NCBI RefSeq assembly: GCF_963853665.1 | Contig: NZ_OY970459.1 | Span: 2,294,001-2,358,000, forward strand | Length of the DNA stretch: 64,000 nucleotides | Source: Mycobacterium decipiens | GTDB taxonomy: Bacteria > Actinomycetota > Actinomycetes > Mycobacteriales > Mycobacteriaceae | Reading direction: 5' to 3' | Part shown: piece by piece, positions 38,542 through 51,567 of the stretch | Layout of the letters: every line of letters begins with the position of its first letter | Numbering within the stretch: position 1 is the stretch's first letter | The notes under the pieces: model-generated | Told to the model about the DNA's origin: nothing | Seen by the model: the letters and a program-made list of their open reading frames with translations, nothing else | Database searches by the model: none | Position numbers and translations under genes: made by a program

Positions 38542-38564
38542 GTTTTCGATTATAAGTCGAAAAC
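38542..38564. promoter_or_regulatory. NrtR operator and divergent promoter
   Basis: GTTTTCGA (38542-38549) and TCGAAAAC (38557-38564) are perfect 8-bp inverted arms with a 7-bp AT-rich spacer. The spacer contains TATAAT toward nrtR and TATAAG toward nadA (38551-38556), so a repressor bound here covers both -10 elements. The palindrome directly abuts the nrtR start codon. It lies between a recognised nrtR gene and nadABC, as expected for an NrtR box. Confidence 0.85.
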
Positions 38565-38589
38565 CTCCTGGAGTGCGGAAGGAGCGGTA

Positions 38590-39639
38590 ATGACGGTGCT
38601 GAATCGTACCGACACGCTCGTGGATGAACTGTATGCCGACATCACCAACTCGCCGATCGGCTACGCCGGGGTTGACGGTGACGAACAGTGGGCTACCGAG
38701 ATTCGCCGACTGGCGCAGTTGCGTGGGGCCACCGTACTGGCGCACAACTACCAGCTGCCCGCGATCCAGGATGTCGCCGACCACGTGGGGGATTCGCTGG
38801 CGCTATCGCGGATCGCCGCCGAGGCACCGGAGGACACCATCGTGTTCTGCGGGGTGCACTTCATGGCCGAGACCGCAAAAATTCTCAGCCCGGACAAGAT
38901 CGTGCTGATCCCGGATCAGCGGGCGGGCTGCTCGCTGGCGGACTCGATCACTCCCGACGACCTGCGGGCCTGGAAAGACGAGCACCCCGGCGCCGTCGTC
39001 GTCTCTTACGTCAACACCACAGCCGCCGTCAAGGCGCTCACCGACATCTGTTGCACCTCGTCAAATGCGGTCGACGTGGTCGCGTCCATCGACCCCAACC
39101 GCGAGGTGTTGTTTTGCCCGGACCAATTCCTCGGTGCACACGTGCGCCGGGTGACGGGCCGCAAAAATCTGCACGTGTGGGCCGGCGAATGCCACGTACA
39201 CGCCGGGATCAACGGAGACGAGCTCGCCGACCAGGCTCGCGCACATCCCGATGCCGAACTGTTCGTACATCCGGAGTGCGGATGCGCAACCTCGGCGCTG
39301 TACCTCGCCGGCGAAGGAGCATTCCCGGCCGAGCGGGTAAAGATCTTGTCCACCGGCGGGATGCTCGACGCGGCGCACGCGACGCGCGCCCGTAGGGTTC
39401 TGGTGGCCACCGAGGTCGGTATGTTGCACCAGCTGCGCCGGGCAGCACCGGATGTCGACTTCCGCGCGGTCAACGACCGTGCATCGTGCAAGTACATGAA
39501 GATGATCACCCCCGCGGCCCTGTTGCGCTGCCTGGTGGACGGTGCCGATGAAGTCCACGTCGATCCGGAAATCGCCGCTGCAGGCCGGCGCAGTGTGCAG
39601 CGGATGATCGCAATCGGCCAACCGGGGGGCGGCGAATGA
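38590..39639 (+). CDS. nadA: Quinolinate synthase NadA
   Basis: [4Fe-4S] enzyme condensing iminoaspartate and dihydroxyacetone phosphate to quinolinate. 349 aa from ATG 38590 behind GAAGGAG. Cluster cysteines are likely those in [25 protein letters not shown] and [35 protein letters not shown] opens the first domain. It overlaps nadB by 4 bp. Expression is probably repressed by NrtR through the palindrome 26 bp upstream. Confidence 0.96.
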   Translation: MTVLNRTDTLVDELYADITNSPIGYAGVDGDEQWATEIRRLAQLRGATVLAHNYQLPAIQDVADHVGDSLALSRIAAEAPEDTIVFCGVHFMAETAKILSPDKIVLIPDQRAGCSLADSITPDDLRAWKDEHPGAVVVSYVNTTAAVKALTDICCTSSNAVDVVASIDPNREVLFCPDQFLGAHVRRVTGRKNLHVWAGECHVHAGINGDELADQARAHPDAELFVHPECGCATSALYLAGEGAFPAERVKILSTGGMLDAAHATRARRVLVATEVGMLHQLRRAAPDVDFRAVNDRASCKYMKMITPAALLRCLVDGADEVHVDPEIAAAGRRSVQRMIAIGQPGGGE

Positions 39640-41249
39640 TGGCCGGTCCCGTTTGGCGGGATGCGGCCGACGTCGTCGTGGTCGGCACGGGCGTTGCCGG
39701 GCTGGCGGCCGCACTGGCCGCCGACCGCGCCGGGCGCAGCGTCGTGGTGCTCAGCAAGGCTGCCGAGACACGCGGTGTGACCGCGACACACTACGCGCAA
39801 GGCGGCATCGCGGTGGTGTTGCCGGACAACGACGACTCGGTCGACGCGCACGTCGCCGACACCCTGGCCGCGGGCGCGGGCCTGTGCGATCCCGACGCGG
39901 TGTACTCGATCGTCGCCGACGGCTACCGCGCGGTCACCGATTTGGTAGGGGCCGGAGCGCGGTTCGATGAATCGGTCCCGGGCCGGTGGGCGTTGACGCG
40001 TGAAGGCGGGCACACGCGGCGACGCATCGTGCACGCCGGCGGCGACGCCACCGGCGCCGAGGTTCAGCGGGCGCTCGATCATGCCGCCGGGATGCTCGAC
40101 ATCCGAACCAGCCACGCGGCGTTGCGAGTTCTCCACGACGGCACGGTGGTGACTGGGGTATTGGTGCTGCGCCCGGACGGATGCGGCGTAATCAGCGCTC
40201 CGTCGGTGATCCTGGCCACCGGCGGGCTCGGGCACCTGTACACCGCGACCACCAACCCGATGGGCTCCACCGGCGACGGCATCGCCCTCGGATTATGGGC
40301 CGGCGTCTCGGTCAGCGATCTCGAATTCATCCAGTTCCACCCCACGATGCTTTTTGCTGCCGGTCGCGGCACCCCCACCGGCCACAGCGCCGGGGGGCGG
40401 CGGCCGCTGATAACCGAGGCCATCCGCGGTGAGGGCGCGATATTGCTTGACAAGCAAGGCAATTCGATAACAGCAGGCGTGCATCCGATGGGCGACTTGG
40501 CGCCGCGCGACGTCGTCGCAGCCGCCATTGACGCGCGGATGAAGGTCACCGGCGATCCGTGCGTCTATCTCGACGCCCGCGGTATCGAGGGCTTCGCGTC
40601 CCGGTTCCCGACGGTCACGGCAGCCTGCCGGGCTGCCGGTATCGACCCCGTCCGCCAACCGATCCCGGTTGTTCCGGGTGCGCACTACAGCTGTGGCGGG
40701 ATCGTAACCGATGTCTACGGCCAGACCGAGCTGCTTGGGTTGTACGCCGCGGGCGAGGTGGCCCGCACCGGGCTGCACGGTGCCAACCGGCTGGCCTCCA
40801 ACAGCTTGCTGGAAGGGTTGGTGGTCGGAAACCGCGCCGGAAAGGTTGCAGCCGCGCACGCCGCGGCGACCGGGCGTTCGCGTGCGCCCTCGCCAGCGAC
40901 ATGGCGCGAACCGATCAGCTACCCGGCGCTGGGGCGCGGCGACCTGCAACGAGCGATGAGCCGCGACGCCTCGGTGGAGCGCACCGCGACCGGTCTGCAC
41001 CGGTTGCGCGACACGCTGTCCGAAGCGCAGCTTCGCAACGTCGCGGGCTGTCGCGATCTCGAGGATGTGGCGCTCACCCTGGCCGCTCGGACGGTGACCG
41101 CCGCCGCGCTGGCCCGCATCGAAAGCCGTGGCTGTCACCATCGCGCCGACTATCCCGATGCCGGGCCGGACCAAGCGCGCAGCAGTGTGGTCCGATTGGC
41201 GGGTGAGGGCGATTCGGTTCGGGTGGAAGCCCTCGCGGCGGTGGGTTGA
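39636..41249 (+). CDS. nadB: L-aspartate oxidase NadB
   Basis: FAD enzyme oxidising aspartate to iminoaspartate for NadA. 537 aa from ATG 39636 (overlapping the nadA stop; ATG 39639 is the alternative). The FAD motif is [35 protein letters not shown] and [20 protein letters not shown] are family blocks, and [11 protein letters not shown] marks the C-terminal domain. It is about 10 residues longer than the M. tuberculosis protein I recall, mainly from a small insertion at [12 protein letters not shown]. Confidence 0.95.
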   Translation: MMAGPVWRDAADVVVVGTGVAGLAAALAADRAGRSVVVLSKAAETRGVTATHYAQGGIAVVLPDNDDSVDAHVADTLAAGAGLCDPDAVYSIVADGYRAVTDLVGAGARFDESVPGRWALTREGGHTRRRIVHAGGDATGAEVQRALDHAAGMLDIRTSHAALRVLHDGTVVTGVLVLRPDGCGVISAPSVILATGGLGHLYTATTNPMGSTGDGIALGLWAGVSVSDLEFIQFHPTMLFAAGRGTPTGHSAGGRRPLITEAIRGEGAILLDKQGNSITAGVHPMGDLAPRDVVAAAIDARMKVTGDPCVYLDARGIEGFASRFPTVTAACRAAGIDPVRQPIPVVPGAHYSCGGIVTDVYGQTELLGLYAAGEVARTGLHGANRLASNSLLEGLVVGNRAGKVAAAHAAATGRSRAPSPATWREPISYPALGRGDLQRAMSRDASVERTATGLHRLRDTLSEAQLRNVAGCRDLEDVALTLAARTVTAAALARIESRGCHHRADYPDAGPDQARSSVVRLAGEGDSVRVEALAAVG

Positions 41250-42106
41250 TGAGGCTGGTCGACGACGAGCTGGCCGCCGCTCGAGACACCATTGCGCGCG
41301 GTCTCGATGAGGACCTGCGCTACGGGCCCGACATCACGTCGATGTCGACGGTGCCAGCGGGCACGATTGCCACCGCGGCGATGGTGCCCCGGGAACCCGG
41401 CGTGATCGCCGGGGTTGACGTCGCGTTGCTGGTGCTCGATGAGGTGATTGGTACGGCGAATTACCAGGTGCTCGATCGTGTCGAGGACGGTGCCCGGGCG
41501 CAGCCCGGCGAGGCACTGCTGACGGTGCGGGCCGAAACGCGCGGCCTGTTGACCGCGGAGCGGACCATGCTGAACCTGATTTGCCACTTGTCTGGGATCG
41601 CCACCGTGACGGCGGCCTGGGTCGATGCGGTCCGCAACACCAAGGCCAAGGTCCGCGATACCCGAAAAACCCTGCCCGGCCTGCGTGTGCTGCAAAAGTA
41701 CGCGGTGCGTGTGGGTGGCGGCGTCAACCACCGGATGGGGCTGGGTGACGCGGCAATGATCAAGGACAATCATGTTGCCGCCGCGGGATCAGTGCTCGCC
41801 GCGCTACACGCGGTACGGGAGGCGGCACCCGATTTGCTGTGCGAGGTCGAAGTGGACTCGCTCGAGCAGCTGGATGACGTGCTGGACGAGAAACCCGAGC
41901 TAATCCTGCTGGACAACTTCTCGGTGTGGCAGACACAGATGGCCGTACAACGACGCGACGCGCGCGCGCCCGGTGTCTTGCTCGAGGCGTCTGGCGGGCT
42001 CAGCCTGCAGAACGCCGCGACGTACGCCGGAACGGGTGTGGACTATCTCGCCGTGGGTGCGTTGACTCACTCGGTTCGCGTCCTCGACATCGGTTTGGAT
42101 ATGTAA
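41249..42106 (+). CDS. nadC: Nicotinate-nucleotide pyrophosphorylase NadC
   Basis: Quinolinate phosphoribosyltransferase, giving nicotinate mononucleotide. 285 aa from ATG 41249, overlapping the nadB stop by one base (TGATG). Blocks: DEDLRYGPDIT, the PRPP-binding RDTRKTLPGLRVLQKYAVRVGGGVNHRMGLGD, IKDNHV, and the C-terminal LEASGGLS and VGALTHSV. Last gene of the NrtR-controlled nadABC operon. Confidence 0.96.
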   Translation: MRLVDDELAAARDTIARGLDEDLRYGPDITSMSTVPAGTIATAAMVPREPGVIAGVDVALLVLDEVIGTANYQVLDRVEDGARAQPGEALLTVRAETRGLLTAERTMLNLICHLSGIATVTAAWVDAVRNTKAKVRDTRKTLPGLRVLQKYAVRVGGGVNHRMGLGDAAMIKDNHVAAAGSVLAALHAVREAAPDLLCEVEVDSLEQLDDVLDEKPELILLDNFSVWQTQMAVQRRDARAPGVLLEASGGLSLQNAATYAGTGVDYLAVGALTHSVRVLDIGLDM

Positions 42107-42140
42107 GCCGGCGCAGCTCCGGCCGGATAGCGTGGGCGGG

Positions 42141-42899
42141 ATGGCGCGAACGATGGAAGATCTCGTGGCCGAAGCCGCAGCAGCACCCGTCGACGGCTGG
42201 GACTTCTCCTGGTTGGACGGCCGCGCGAGCGAAGAACGCCCCTCATGGGGCTATCAACGACAGCTGAGCCAGCGGCTGGCGAATGTGACGGCTGCCCTAG
42301 ACCTGGAAACCGGCGGAGGCGAGGTGCTGGCCGGCGCGGGCAACTTCCCGCCCATCATGGTTGCCACCGAATTGTGGCCACCCAACGCGGCTTTGGCGAC
42401 CAAGCTGCTGCATCCGCTTGGCGTGGTCGTCGTCCGCACCGGCGACAAGCCGCCGCTGCCCTTCGCCGATGCGGCGTTCGACCTGGTGACCAGCCGCCAC
42501 CCCAGCGCCCGCTGGTGGACCGAGATTGCGCGGGTTCTCCGGCCAGGCGGCACCTACTTCGCACAACACGTCGGACCCGCCACCCTGTGGGAATTGCGAG
42601 AGCACTTCCTCGGGCCACAACCTCACGGTGGGGCCGACCAGTACGCAGACGTGGAACGCACCCGCATCACCGACGCAGGCCTCGAGGTTGTCGACATGCG
42701 GATGGAGCGACTGCGGGTGGAGTTTTTCGACATCGGCGCCGTCGTTTATTTTCTGCGTAAGGTGATCTGGCTTCTGCCGGACTTCACCGTCGAGCGCTAC
42801 CGCGATCGGCTGCGCACCCTGCATGAGCGAATCCAAACGGAGGGCCCATTCGTCACCTACGCGACTCGCGCACTCATTGAGGCCCGCAAACCGTCCTGA
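42141..42899 (+). CDS. SAM-dependent methyltransferase-like protein (Rv1597-like)
   Basis: 252-aa class I methyltransferase fold. The central block is an atypical motif I (GGGEVLAGAGNF) followed by motif II/III (LGVVVVRTGDKPPLPFADAAFDLVTSRHPSARWWTEIARVLRPGGTYFAQHVGP), a clear Methyltransf_11 pattern. C-terminal helices (FDIGAVVYFLRKVIWLLPDF) may form a lid. ATG 42141 is preferred over 42132 because it matches the known family length. It follows nadC by 34 bp, but no NAD step needs a methyltransferase. Substrate unknown. Confidence 0.85.
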   Translation: MARTMEDLVAEAAAAPVDGWDFSWLDGRASEERPSWGYQRQLSQRLANVTAALDLETGGGEVLAGAGNFPPIMVATELWPPNAALATKLLHPLGVVVVRTGDKPPLPFADAAFDLVTSRHPSARWWTEIARVLRPGGTYFAQHVGPATLWELREHFLGPQPHGGADQYADVERTRITDAGLEVVDMRMERLRVEFFDIGAVVYFLRKVIWLLPDFTVERYRDRLRTLHERIQTEGPFVTYATRALIEARKPS

Positions 42900-42918
42900 T
42901 GCGGCCGGGGCCCCAGGT

Positions 42919-43329
42919 TCAGGCGATATCGCCGACGAATACCCCGATCCGGCGTAGCTGCAGGCGCGCCATCCGCGGCAGCCCGTCGCCGTCGGAGCCG
43001 GCTGGCACGATCCGGGCGTTGACGACATGCACAACGCTGCGGGCAAAGTGCACGTCGGCCTCGCCCGCGGCCAACACGTTCTTGACCCAGTCTGTCTTGC
43101 CGTGCCCGAGCGCGATCGCCAGCACGCGGTCGTTGCGGTAGGCGGTAACGATGGTCTGGTACGGCTTTCCCGACTTGCGACCGCGGTGCTCGATGGTTGC
43201 CGTTCCGGGCAGGTAGCGCGCAATCGGTTTGAGCGCCGAGTTGATGTATTTGATCTGGAAACGCTCAAACCAGGGCGGGAACACCATCGGGACGCCCGGT
43301 GCGTTGTTGGGGTGATCCTTTGCGGACAT
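42919..43329 (-). CDS. Ddn-like F420-dependent reductase family protein (Rv1598c-like)
   Basis: 136-aa protein of the FDOR/Ddn superfamily, distinct from the one at 16358. The block [45 protein letters not shown] matches the F420-binding RxSGxxR-type loop and strand. The start ATG at 43329 has an excellent AAAGGAGG 9 bp upstream on the minus strand. It is convergent with the methyltransferase gene (20 bp gap) and divergent from hisD (80 bp). Substrate unknown. Confidence 0.85.
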   Translation of the reverse strand: MSAKDHPNNAPGVPMVFPPWFERFQIKYINSALKPIARYLPGTATIEHRGRKSGKPYQTIVTAYRNDRVLAIALGHGKTDWVKNVLAAGEADVHFARSVVHVVNARIVPAGSDGDGLPRMARLQLRRIGVFVGDIA

Positions 43330-43409
43330 GGCGGCTCCTCTTTGCCGGCCTTTTTACTGCACTGTACCGGTCGGATATTGACTTGAGCTGCTCTGGGACA
43401 ATGGTCCAC

Positions 43410-46520
<3,111 letters not shown>

Positions 46521-46524
<4 letters not shown>

Positions 46525-47153
46525 CTAAGCATTCCCGGCCAAAGTCGGTGGTAGTACTCGACTATGGTTCCGGTAATCTGCGGTCGGCGCAACGCGCGCT
46601 GCAGCGGGTCGGTGCCGCGGTCGAAGTAACCGCCGACTACGGGGCCGCGGTAGCCGCCGACGGTCTCCTGGTGCCTGGTGTCGGCGCTTTCGCGGCGTGC
46701 ATGAGCGGGCTGCACACCATCACCGGAGAGCGGGTCATTGCCGAGCGAGTGGCGGCCGGACGACCGGTGCTGGGGGTGTGTGTCGGCATGCAGATTCTGT
46801 TCGCGCGTGGGGTCGAGTTCGGCGTCCAGACCCAAGGCTGCGGGCAGTGGCCGGGAGCTGTGACCCGGCTGGTGGCCCCGGTGGTCCCGCACATGGGCTG
46901 GAATGTCGTGACTGCCGCTCCGGGCAGTGCGCTGTTCAAGGGTTTGGACATCGACGCCCGGTTCTATTTCGTGCACTCCTATGCTGCGCAACGATGGGAA
47001 GGGTCATCCGACGCGCTGCTGACCTGGGCCACACATCAGGTACCGTTCCTGGCTGCGGTGGAGGACGGGCCCCTGGCCGCCACCCAGTTTCACCCGGAAA
47101 AGAGCGGGGAGGCCGGTGCGGCCGTACTGAGTAACTGGGTTGAGGGACTTTAA
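46521..47153 (+). CDS. hisH: Imidazole glycerol phosphate synthase, glutaminase subunit HisH
   Basis: Class I glutamine amidotransferase partner of HisF; supplies ammonia for IGP and AICAR formation. 210 aa from GTG 46521, overlapping the hisB stop. The oxyanion block [11 protein letters not shown], nucleophile elbow [10 protein letters not shown] and the His-Glu pair in FHPEKSG are intact. YDYGSGNL-type N-terminus is present ([12 protein letters not shown]). HisA begins about 12 bp after it. Confidence 0.95.
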
Positions 47154-47165
47154 AGGATGCCGGTG

Positions 47166-47900
47166 ATGTCGCTGATACTTTTGCCCGCAGTCGATGTGGT
47201 TGCGGGTCGTGCCGTGCGCCTCGTTCAGGGGAAGGCCGGCAGCGAAACCGAGTACGGCTCGGCGGTGGATGCCGCACTGGGCTGGCAGCGCGACGGCGCC
47301 GAGTGGATCCACCTGGTCGACTTGGATGCCGCGTTCGGCCGCGGTTCCAACCGCGAACTGTTGGCGGAGGTGGTGGGCAAGCTCGACGTCGACGTCGAGC
47401 TGTCCGGCGGTATCCGCGACGACGATTCCCTGGCCGCGGCGCTGGCCACCGGATGCGCCCGGATCAATGTGGGTACGGCGGCGCTGGAAGACCCGCAATG
47501 GTGTGCGCGAGTGATCGCCGAACACGGCGACAAGGTCGCCGTCGGCTTGGACGTCCAAATCGTCAATGGCGAGCATCGGTTGCGCGGGCGTGGCTGGGAA
47601 ACCGACGGCGGCGACCTCTGGGATGTACTGGAACGCCTCGACGGTCAAGGATGTTCGCGGTTCGTCGTCACCGATGTCACCAAGGACGGCACGCTCGGTG
47701 GCCCCAATCTTGACCTGCTGGCCGGTGTTGTCGATCGCACCGACGCCCCGGTGATCGCCTCAGGAGGTGTGTCCAGCCTGGATGACCTACGCGCCATTGC
47801 CACTCTCGCACACCGCGGTGTGGAGGGGGCCATCGTGGGCAAGGCCCTCTACGCCGGGCGGTTCACCCTGCCGCAGGCGCTGGCCGCGGTGCGGGAGTAG
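47166..47900 (+). CDS. hisA: PriA, bifunctional HisA/TrpF isomerase
   Basis: TIM-barrel isomerase. In actinobacteria this enzyme (PriA) converts both ProFAR (histidine) and phosphoribosyl anthranilate (tryptophan). 244 aa from ATG 47166, chosen because AAAGG lies 9 bp upstream; ATG 47157 is in frame but too close to that site. The N-terminal catalytic Asp is in [15 protein letters not shown] and the second in [23 protein letters not shown] and ASGGVSS bind phosphates. No trpF is seen in the trp cluster at 51568-56818, which fits the dual role. Confidence 0.94.
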   Translation: MSLILLPAVDVVAGRAVRLVQGKAGSETEYGSAVDAALGWQRDGAEWIHLVDLDAAFGRGSNRELLAEVVGKLDVDVELSGGIRDDDSLAAALATGCARINVGTAALEDPQWCARVIAEHGDKVAVGLDVQIVNGEHRLRGRGWETDGGDLWDVLERLDGQGCSRFVVTDVTKDGTLGGPNLDLLAGVVDRTDAPVIASGGVSSLDDLRAIATLAHRGVEGAIVGKALYAGRFTLPQALAAVRE

Positions 47901-47907
47901 ATCCGCG

Positions 47908-48723
47908 GTGGAGCAGGGCGCGGCAGACCTGGACACATTGGTGGGGAAGGCATCGGCAATCCTTGATGCCGCAACGGCTCTCTTTCTCGCCGGTCACCGT
48001 GCCGATTCGGCAGTCCGCAAGAAGGACAACGACTTCGCCACCGAAGTCGATCTTGCGATCGAGCGGCAGGTCGTCGCTGCGCTGGTCGCGGCCACCGGTA
48101 TCGAGGTGCACGGCGAGGAGTTCGGCGGCGCGGACGTCGACTCGCCGTGGGTGTGGGTACTGGACCCCATCGACGGCACGATCAACTATGCCGCCGGATC
48201 GCCGATGGCCGCGATCCTGCTGGGCCTGCTGCACGACGGAGATCCGGTGGCCGGGCTGACCTGGTTGCCTTTCACCGACCAGCGCTACATGTCCGTGGCG
48301 GGTGGTCCGCTGATAAAGAACGGTGTATCGCAACCGGCGCTGGCTCCCGCCGAGCTGGCCACCACGCTCATCGGCGTTGGCACATTCAGCGTCGACTCAC
48401 GGGGCCGGTTCCCGGGGCGCTATCGACTGGCGGTGCTGGAAAGTCTCAGCCGAGTTTCGTCGCGGCTGCGCATGCACGGTTCCACCGGCCTTGATCTCGC
48501 CTTCGTTGCCGATGGGATACTCGGCGGTGCAATTAGTTTCGGAGGTCAGGTCTGGGACCACGCCGCTGGGGTCGCGTTGGTGCGGGCCGCCGGCGGTGTG
48601 GTCACCGACCTGGCCGGGAAACCGTGGACCCCGGCATCGCGTTCTGCCTTGGCGGCGGCACCGGGTGTGCATGCCCAGATTATCGAGATCATTTGCAGCA
48701 TAGGGGAACCGGGGGACTACTGA
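47908..48723 (+). CDS. impA: Inositol-monophosphatase family protein ImpA
   Basis: 271-aa Mg-dependent phosphatase fold. GTG 47908 is 7 bp after hisA. Blocks: HGEEFGG (metal Glu), the signature [18 protein letters not shown], and [24 protein letters not shown]. ImpA is classed as an inositol monophosphatase; in a his operon a histidinol-phosphate phosphatase role is possible, though a separate HisN is known elsewhere in mycobacteria. It sits between hisA and hisF, and hisF starts 1 bp after its stop. Confidence 0.92.
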   Translation: MEQGAADLDTLVGKASAILDAATALFLAGHRADSAVRKKDNDFATEVDLAIERQVVAALVAATGIEVHGEEFGGADVDSPWVWVLDPIDGTINYAAGSPMAAILLGLLHDGDPVAGLTWLPFTDQRYMSVAGGPLIKNGVSQPALAPAELATTLIGVGTFSVDSRGRFPGRYRLAVLESLSRVSSRLRMHGSTGLDLAFVADGILGGAISFGGQVWDHAAGVALVRAAGGVVTDLAGKPWTPASRSALAAAPGVHAQIIEIICSIGEPGDY

Positions 48724-48724
48724 G

Positions 48725-49522
48725 GTGTATGCCGGCAACGCCCTTGCGGTACGCGTGATCCCGTGCTTGGACGTCGACGACGGGCGGGTGGTCAAGGGCG
48801 TCAATTTCGAGAATCTCCGCGACGCGGGTGACCCCGTGGAACTCGCCGCTATCTATGACGCAGAGGGCGCAGACGAGTTGACCTTTCTCGACGTGACCGC
48901 GTCGTCGTCGGGACGAGCCACCATGTTGGATGTGGTGCGTCGCACCGCCGAGCAGGTGTTCATCCCGCTGACGGTGGGCGGCGGGGTGCGCACAGTCACC
49001 GACGTCGATGTCCTGCTGCGCGCTGGGGCCGACAAAGTCGCCGTCAACACGGCCGCCATTGCCCGCCCGGACTTGCTGGCCGATATGGCACGGAAGTTCG
49101 GCTCGCAGTGCATCGTGTTGTCCGTCGATGCTCGCACGGTTCCGGTTGGAGCAACCCCGACACCGTCCGGTTGGGAGGTCACCACCCACGGCGGTCGTCG
49201 CGGCACCGGTATCGACGCCGTGGAGTGGGCAGCCCGCGGGGCGGACCTCGGGGTGGGGGAGATCCTGCTGAACTCGATGGACGCCGACGGCACCAAAGCC
49301 GGGTTCGACCTGGCGATGCTGCGTGCGGTCCGTGCCGCGGTCACGCTGCCGGTAATCGCCAGCGGCGGCGCCGGGGCCGTGCAGCACTTCGCCCCGGCGG
49401 TTGCCGCGGGAGCCGATGCGGTATTGGCGGCCAGCATCTTTCACTTCCGGGAGCTGACGATCCGTCAGGTGAAGGCCGCCATGGCCGCGGAAAATATCAC
49501 CGTGAGGATCACCGACCGATGA
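48725..49522 (+). CDS. hisF: Imidazole glycerol phosphate synthase, cyclase subunit HisF
   Basis: TIM-barrel cyclase that pairs with HisH. 265 aa from GTG 48725, 1 bp after impA. The catalytic Asp is in [18 protein letters not shown], the second in [27 protein letters not shown] and IASGGAGAV bind the two phosphates. It overlaps hisI by 4 bp. Confidence 0.96.
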   Translation: MYAGNALAVRVIPCLDVDDGRVVKGVNFENLRDAGDPVELAAIYDAEGADELTFLDVTASSSGRATMLDVVRRTAEQVFIPLTVGGGVRTVTDVDVLLRAGADKVAVNTAAIARPDLLADMARKFGSQCIVLSVDARTVPVGATPTPSGWEVTTHGGRRGTGIDAVEWAARGADLGVGEILLNSMDADGTKAGFDLAMLRAVRAAVTLPVIASGGAGAVQHFAPAVAAGADAVLAASIFHFRELTIRQVKAAMAAENITVRITDR

Positions 49523-49866
49523 AGCTCGACCCTGCGATCGCCGGACGCTTGAAACGCAACGCTGACGGATTGTTCACGGCCGTCGTACAGGAGCGCGGCA
49601 GCGGTGACGTGTTGATGGTCGCCTGGATGGACGACGAGGCTTTGGCTCGCACCCTTCAAACCCGTGAGGCTACCTACTATTCGCGGTCCCGCGCTCAACA
49701 GTGGGTCAAGGGCTCGACGTCCGGCCATACCCAGCACGTTCACGCGGTGCGCCTGGACTGCGATGGCGACGCCGTATTGTTGACGGTCGACCAGGTCGGT
49801 GGTGCCTGTCATACCGGCGACCACAGTTGCTTCGATGCCGCCGTGCTGTTGGAACCCGAGAGCTAG
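49519..49866 (+). CDS. hisI: Phosphoribosyl-AMP cyclohydrolase HisI
   Basis: 115-aa zinc/magnesium hydrolase for the third histidine step. ATG 49519 overlaps the hisF stop; the frame is open far upstream inside hisF but that is not used. The metal-binding motifs [26 protein letters not shown] and [12 protein letters not shown] are intact. No HisE domain is fused, so hisE is elsewhere. Last gene of the his operon. Confidence 0.96.
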   Translation: MKLDPAIAGRLKRNADGLFTAVVQERGSGDVLMVAWMDDEALARTLQTREATYYSRSRAQQWVKGSTSGHTQHVHAVRLDCDGDAVLLTVDQVGGACHTGDHSCFDAAVLLEPES

Positions 49867-49922
49867 TCCCGTCAAAGGGGGGTCGCGCGGCCGGCCGGGG
49901 GCGTCGATGAGAATGGCGGTCG

Positions 49923-51005
49923 ATGGTGAAACGAGTGTCCTGGACCGTTGTGCTGCCCTTGCTTGCCTTCGTCGCGCTAGTACTGACCTGGGGAAAGCAC
50001 ATCGGACCGGTGGTGGGCGTGGGGGAGGCGGTGCTGCTAGCCGGTGCTGTCCTGGCCGCGGTCAACCACGCCGAGGTGGTCGCGGCGCGGGTGGGCGAGC
50101 CGTTCGGGTCGCTGGTGCTCGCGGTCGCGGTGACGACCATCGAGGTGGCGCTGATCGTCGCGCTCATGGTGTCCGGCGGGGACGAGGCGGCGACGCTTGC
50201 CCGCGACACCGTCTTCGCCGCGGTGATGATCACCACCAACGGGATCGCCGGATTGTCCCTGCTGCTGGGTTCGCTGCGCTACGGCGTGACGATGTTCAAC
50301 GCCCACGGCAGCGGCGCCGCGCTGGCCACGGTCACCACGCTGGCGACGCTGAGCCTGGTGCTGCCCACGTTCACCACCAGTCAGTCGGGCCCGGAGCTAT
50401 CACCCGGCCAGCTCATCTTCGCCGGCGTCGCCTCGTTGGGGCTCTACCTGCTGTTCGTATTCACTCAGACGGTCCGGCATCGCGACTTTTTCCTGCCGGT
50501 GGCGCAGAAGGGCGTAGTCGAGGATGACACCCATGCCGACCCGCCGAGCACCCGCTCGGCGCTGGCGAGCCTCGGATTGCTGCTCGTCGCGCTGGTCGCG
50601 GTGGTGGGTCTGGCCAAGGTGGAATCGCCAATAATCGAGCGTGTGGTCTCGGCGGCCGGGTTTCCGCAATCCTTCGTCGGCGTGGTGATCGCCACCCTGG
50701 TGCTGTTGCCGGAGACACTTGCCGCGGCCCGCGCGGCGCGGCAAGGCCGTCTGCAGACCAGCCTCAATCTGGCGTATGGTTCCGCGATGGCGAGCATCGG
50801 GCTCACCATCCCGACTATCGCGCTCGCCTCCCTCTGGCTCAGCGGCCCGCTGGCGCTTGGCCTCGGTCCCATTCAGTTGGTGTTGCTGGTGCTGACGGTC
50901 GTGGTCAGCGTGCTAACCGTGGTTCCCGGCCGGGCTACCCGACTGCAGGGCGAGGTGCACCTGGTGTTGCTGGCCGCGTACCTATTTCTCGCCGTTGTCC
51001 CCTAG
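49923..51005 (+). CDS. chaA: Ca2+/H+ antiporter family protein ChaA
   Basis: 360-aa cation/proton antiporter of the CaCA superfamily with about 11 membrane helices. The two alpha repeats are seen in VAVTTIEVALIVALMVSGG (helix 3 region) and VVIATLVLLPETLAAARAAR (helix 8 region), each with the acidic ion-binding residue. ATG 49923 is 56 bp after hisI. Its last 24 bp overlap the end of bcpB on the other strand. Exact ion is inferred from family. Confidence 0.88.
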   Translation: MVKRVSWTVVLPLLAFVALVLTWGKHIGPVVGVGEAVLLAGAVLAAVNHAEVVAARVGEPFGSLVLAVAVTTIEVALIVALMVSGGDEAATLARDTVFAAVMITTNGIAGLSLLLGSLRYGVTMFNAHGSGAALATVTTLATLSLVLPTFTTSQSGPELSPGQLIFAGVASLGLYLLFVFTQTVRHRDFFLPVAQKGVVEDDTHADPPSTRSALASLGLLLVALVAVVGLAKVESPIIERVVSAAGFPQSFVGVVIATLVLLPETLAAARAARQGRLQTSLNLAYGSAMASIGLTIPTIALASLWLSGPLALGLGPIQLVLLVLTVVVSVLTVVPGRATRLQGEVHLVLLAAYLFLAVVP

Positions 51006-51461
51006 CGGCGCCGCCCGTAGCGTCGCCAATGCTTTGTCGGCGTGGGTGTGCATGCTGAACTCGCTGGTGATCACGTCCAGCACCGTGCGGTTGGTGTCGA
51101 TGACGAACGTCGTGCGTTTGACCGGCAGCAACTTGCCGAGCAGACCGCGCTTGACCCCGAACTGGGTGGCGACGGTACCTTGAGCATCCGAAAGCAGCGG
51201 GTAGTCGAAATGCCGCAAATCGGCGAACTCGGCTTGCTTTTGAACGGGATCGGCGCTGATTCCGACCCGGCTGGCTCCGACCTCGGCGAAATCTTGCGCC
51301 AAGTCGCGGAAGTGGCAGGCTTCTTTGGTGCAGCCAGGCGTCATCGCCGCCGGATAGAAGAACAGGACCACGGGCCCGTCGGATAGTAGGGCGCTGAGCT
51401 TGCGTGGCGTGCCCGTCTGATCGGGAAGTTCGAAGTCGGCTACCGTGTCGCCAGTTTTCAT
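50982..51461 (-). CDS. bcpB: Peroxiredoxin BcpB (bacterioferritin comigratory protein type)
   Basis: 159-aa thiol peroxidase of the BCP/PrxQ class. The peroxidatic Cys44 is in [19 protein letters not shown], and Cys49 five residues on is the resolving Cys, as in other PrxQ proteins. It reduces hydroperoxides using thioredoxin. ATG 51461 is directly preceded by TAGCCT at the right distance for a leaderless mRNA. It is divergent from trpE (106 bp) and convergent with chaA, overlapping its 3' end by 24 bp. Confidence 0.93.
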   Translation of the reverse strand: MKTGDTVADFELPDQTGTPRKLSALLSDGPVVLFFYPAAMTPGCTKEACHFRDLAQDFAEVGASRVGISADPVQKQAEFADLRHFDYPLLSDAQGTVATQFGVKRGLLGKLLPVKRTTFVIDTNRTVLDVITSEFSMHTHADKALATLRAAPLGDNGEK

Positions 51462-51468
51462 GGACGTC

Positions 51469-51474
51469 AGGCTA
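51469..51474 (-). promoter_or_regulatory. -10 element for leaderless bcpB
   Basis: TAGCCT on the minus strand is followed by 7 bp (GACGTCC) and then the bcpB ATG, so transcription should begin at the start codon. No ribosome site is present, in agreement. Confidence 0.5.
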
Positions 51475-51521
51475 CGCCCGATTGCCCGACTGATCGCACG
51501 CCCCTTGCGCGGCGTGCATCG

Positions 51522-51536
51522 TTGGGCTAGGCCCAA
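51522..51536. promoter_or_regulatory. Perfect hairpin/palindrome upstream of trpE
   Basis: TTGGGCTAGGCCCAA has perfect 6-bp arms around a TAG loop, 32 bp before the trpE GTG. It could be a repressor site or a leader hairpin. A short upstream frame in phase with trpE carries only isolated Trp codons (HRWARPK, IWED), so classic attenuation is not well supported. Confidence 0.4.
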
Positions 51537-51567
51537 GGCTGATCAGCGCATCTGGGAGGATGCTTCG

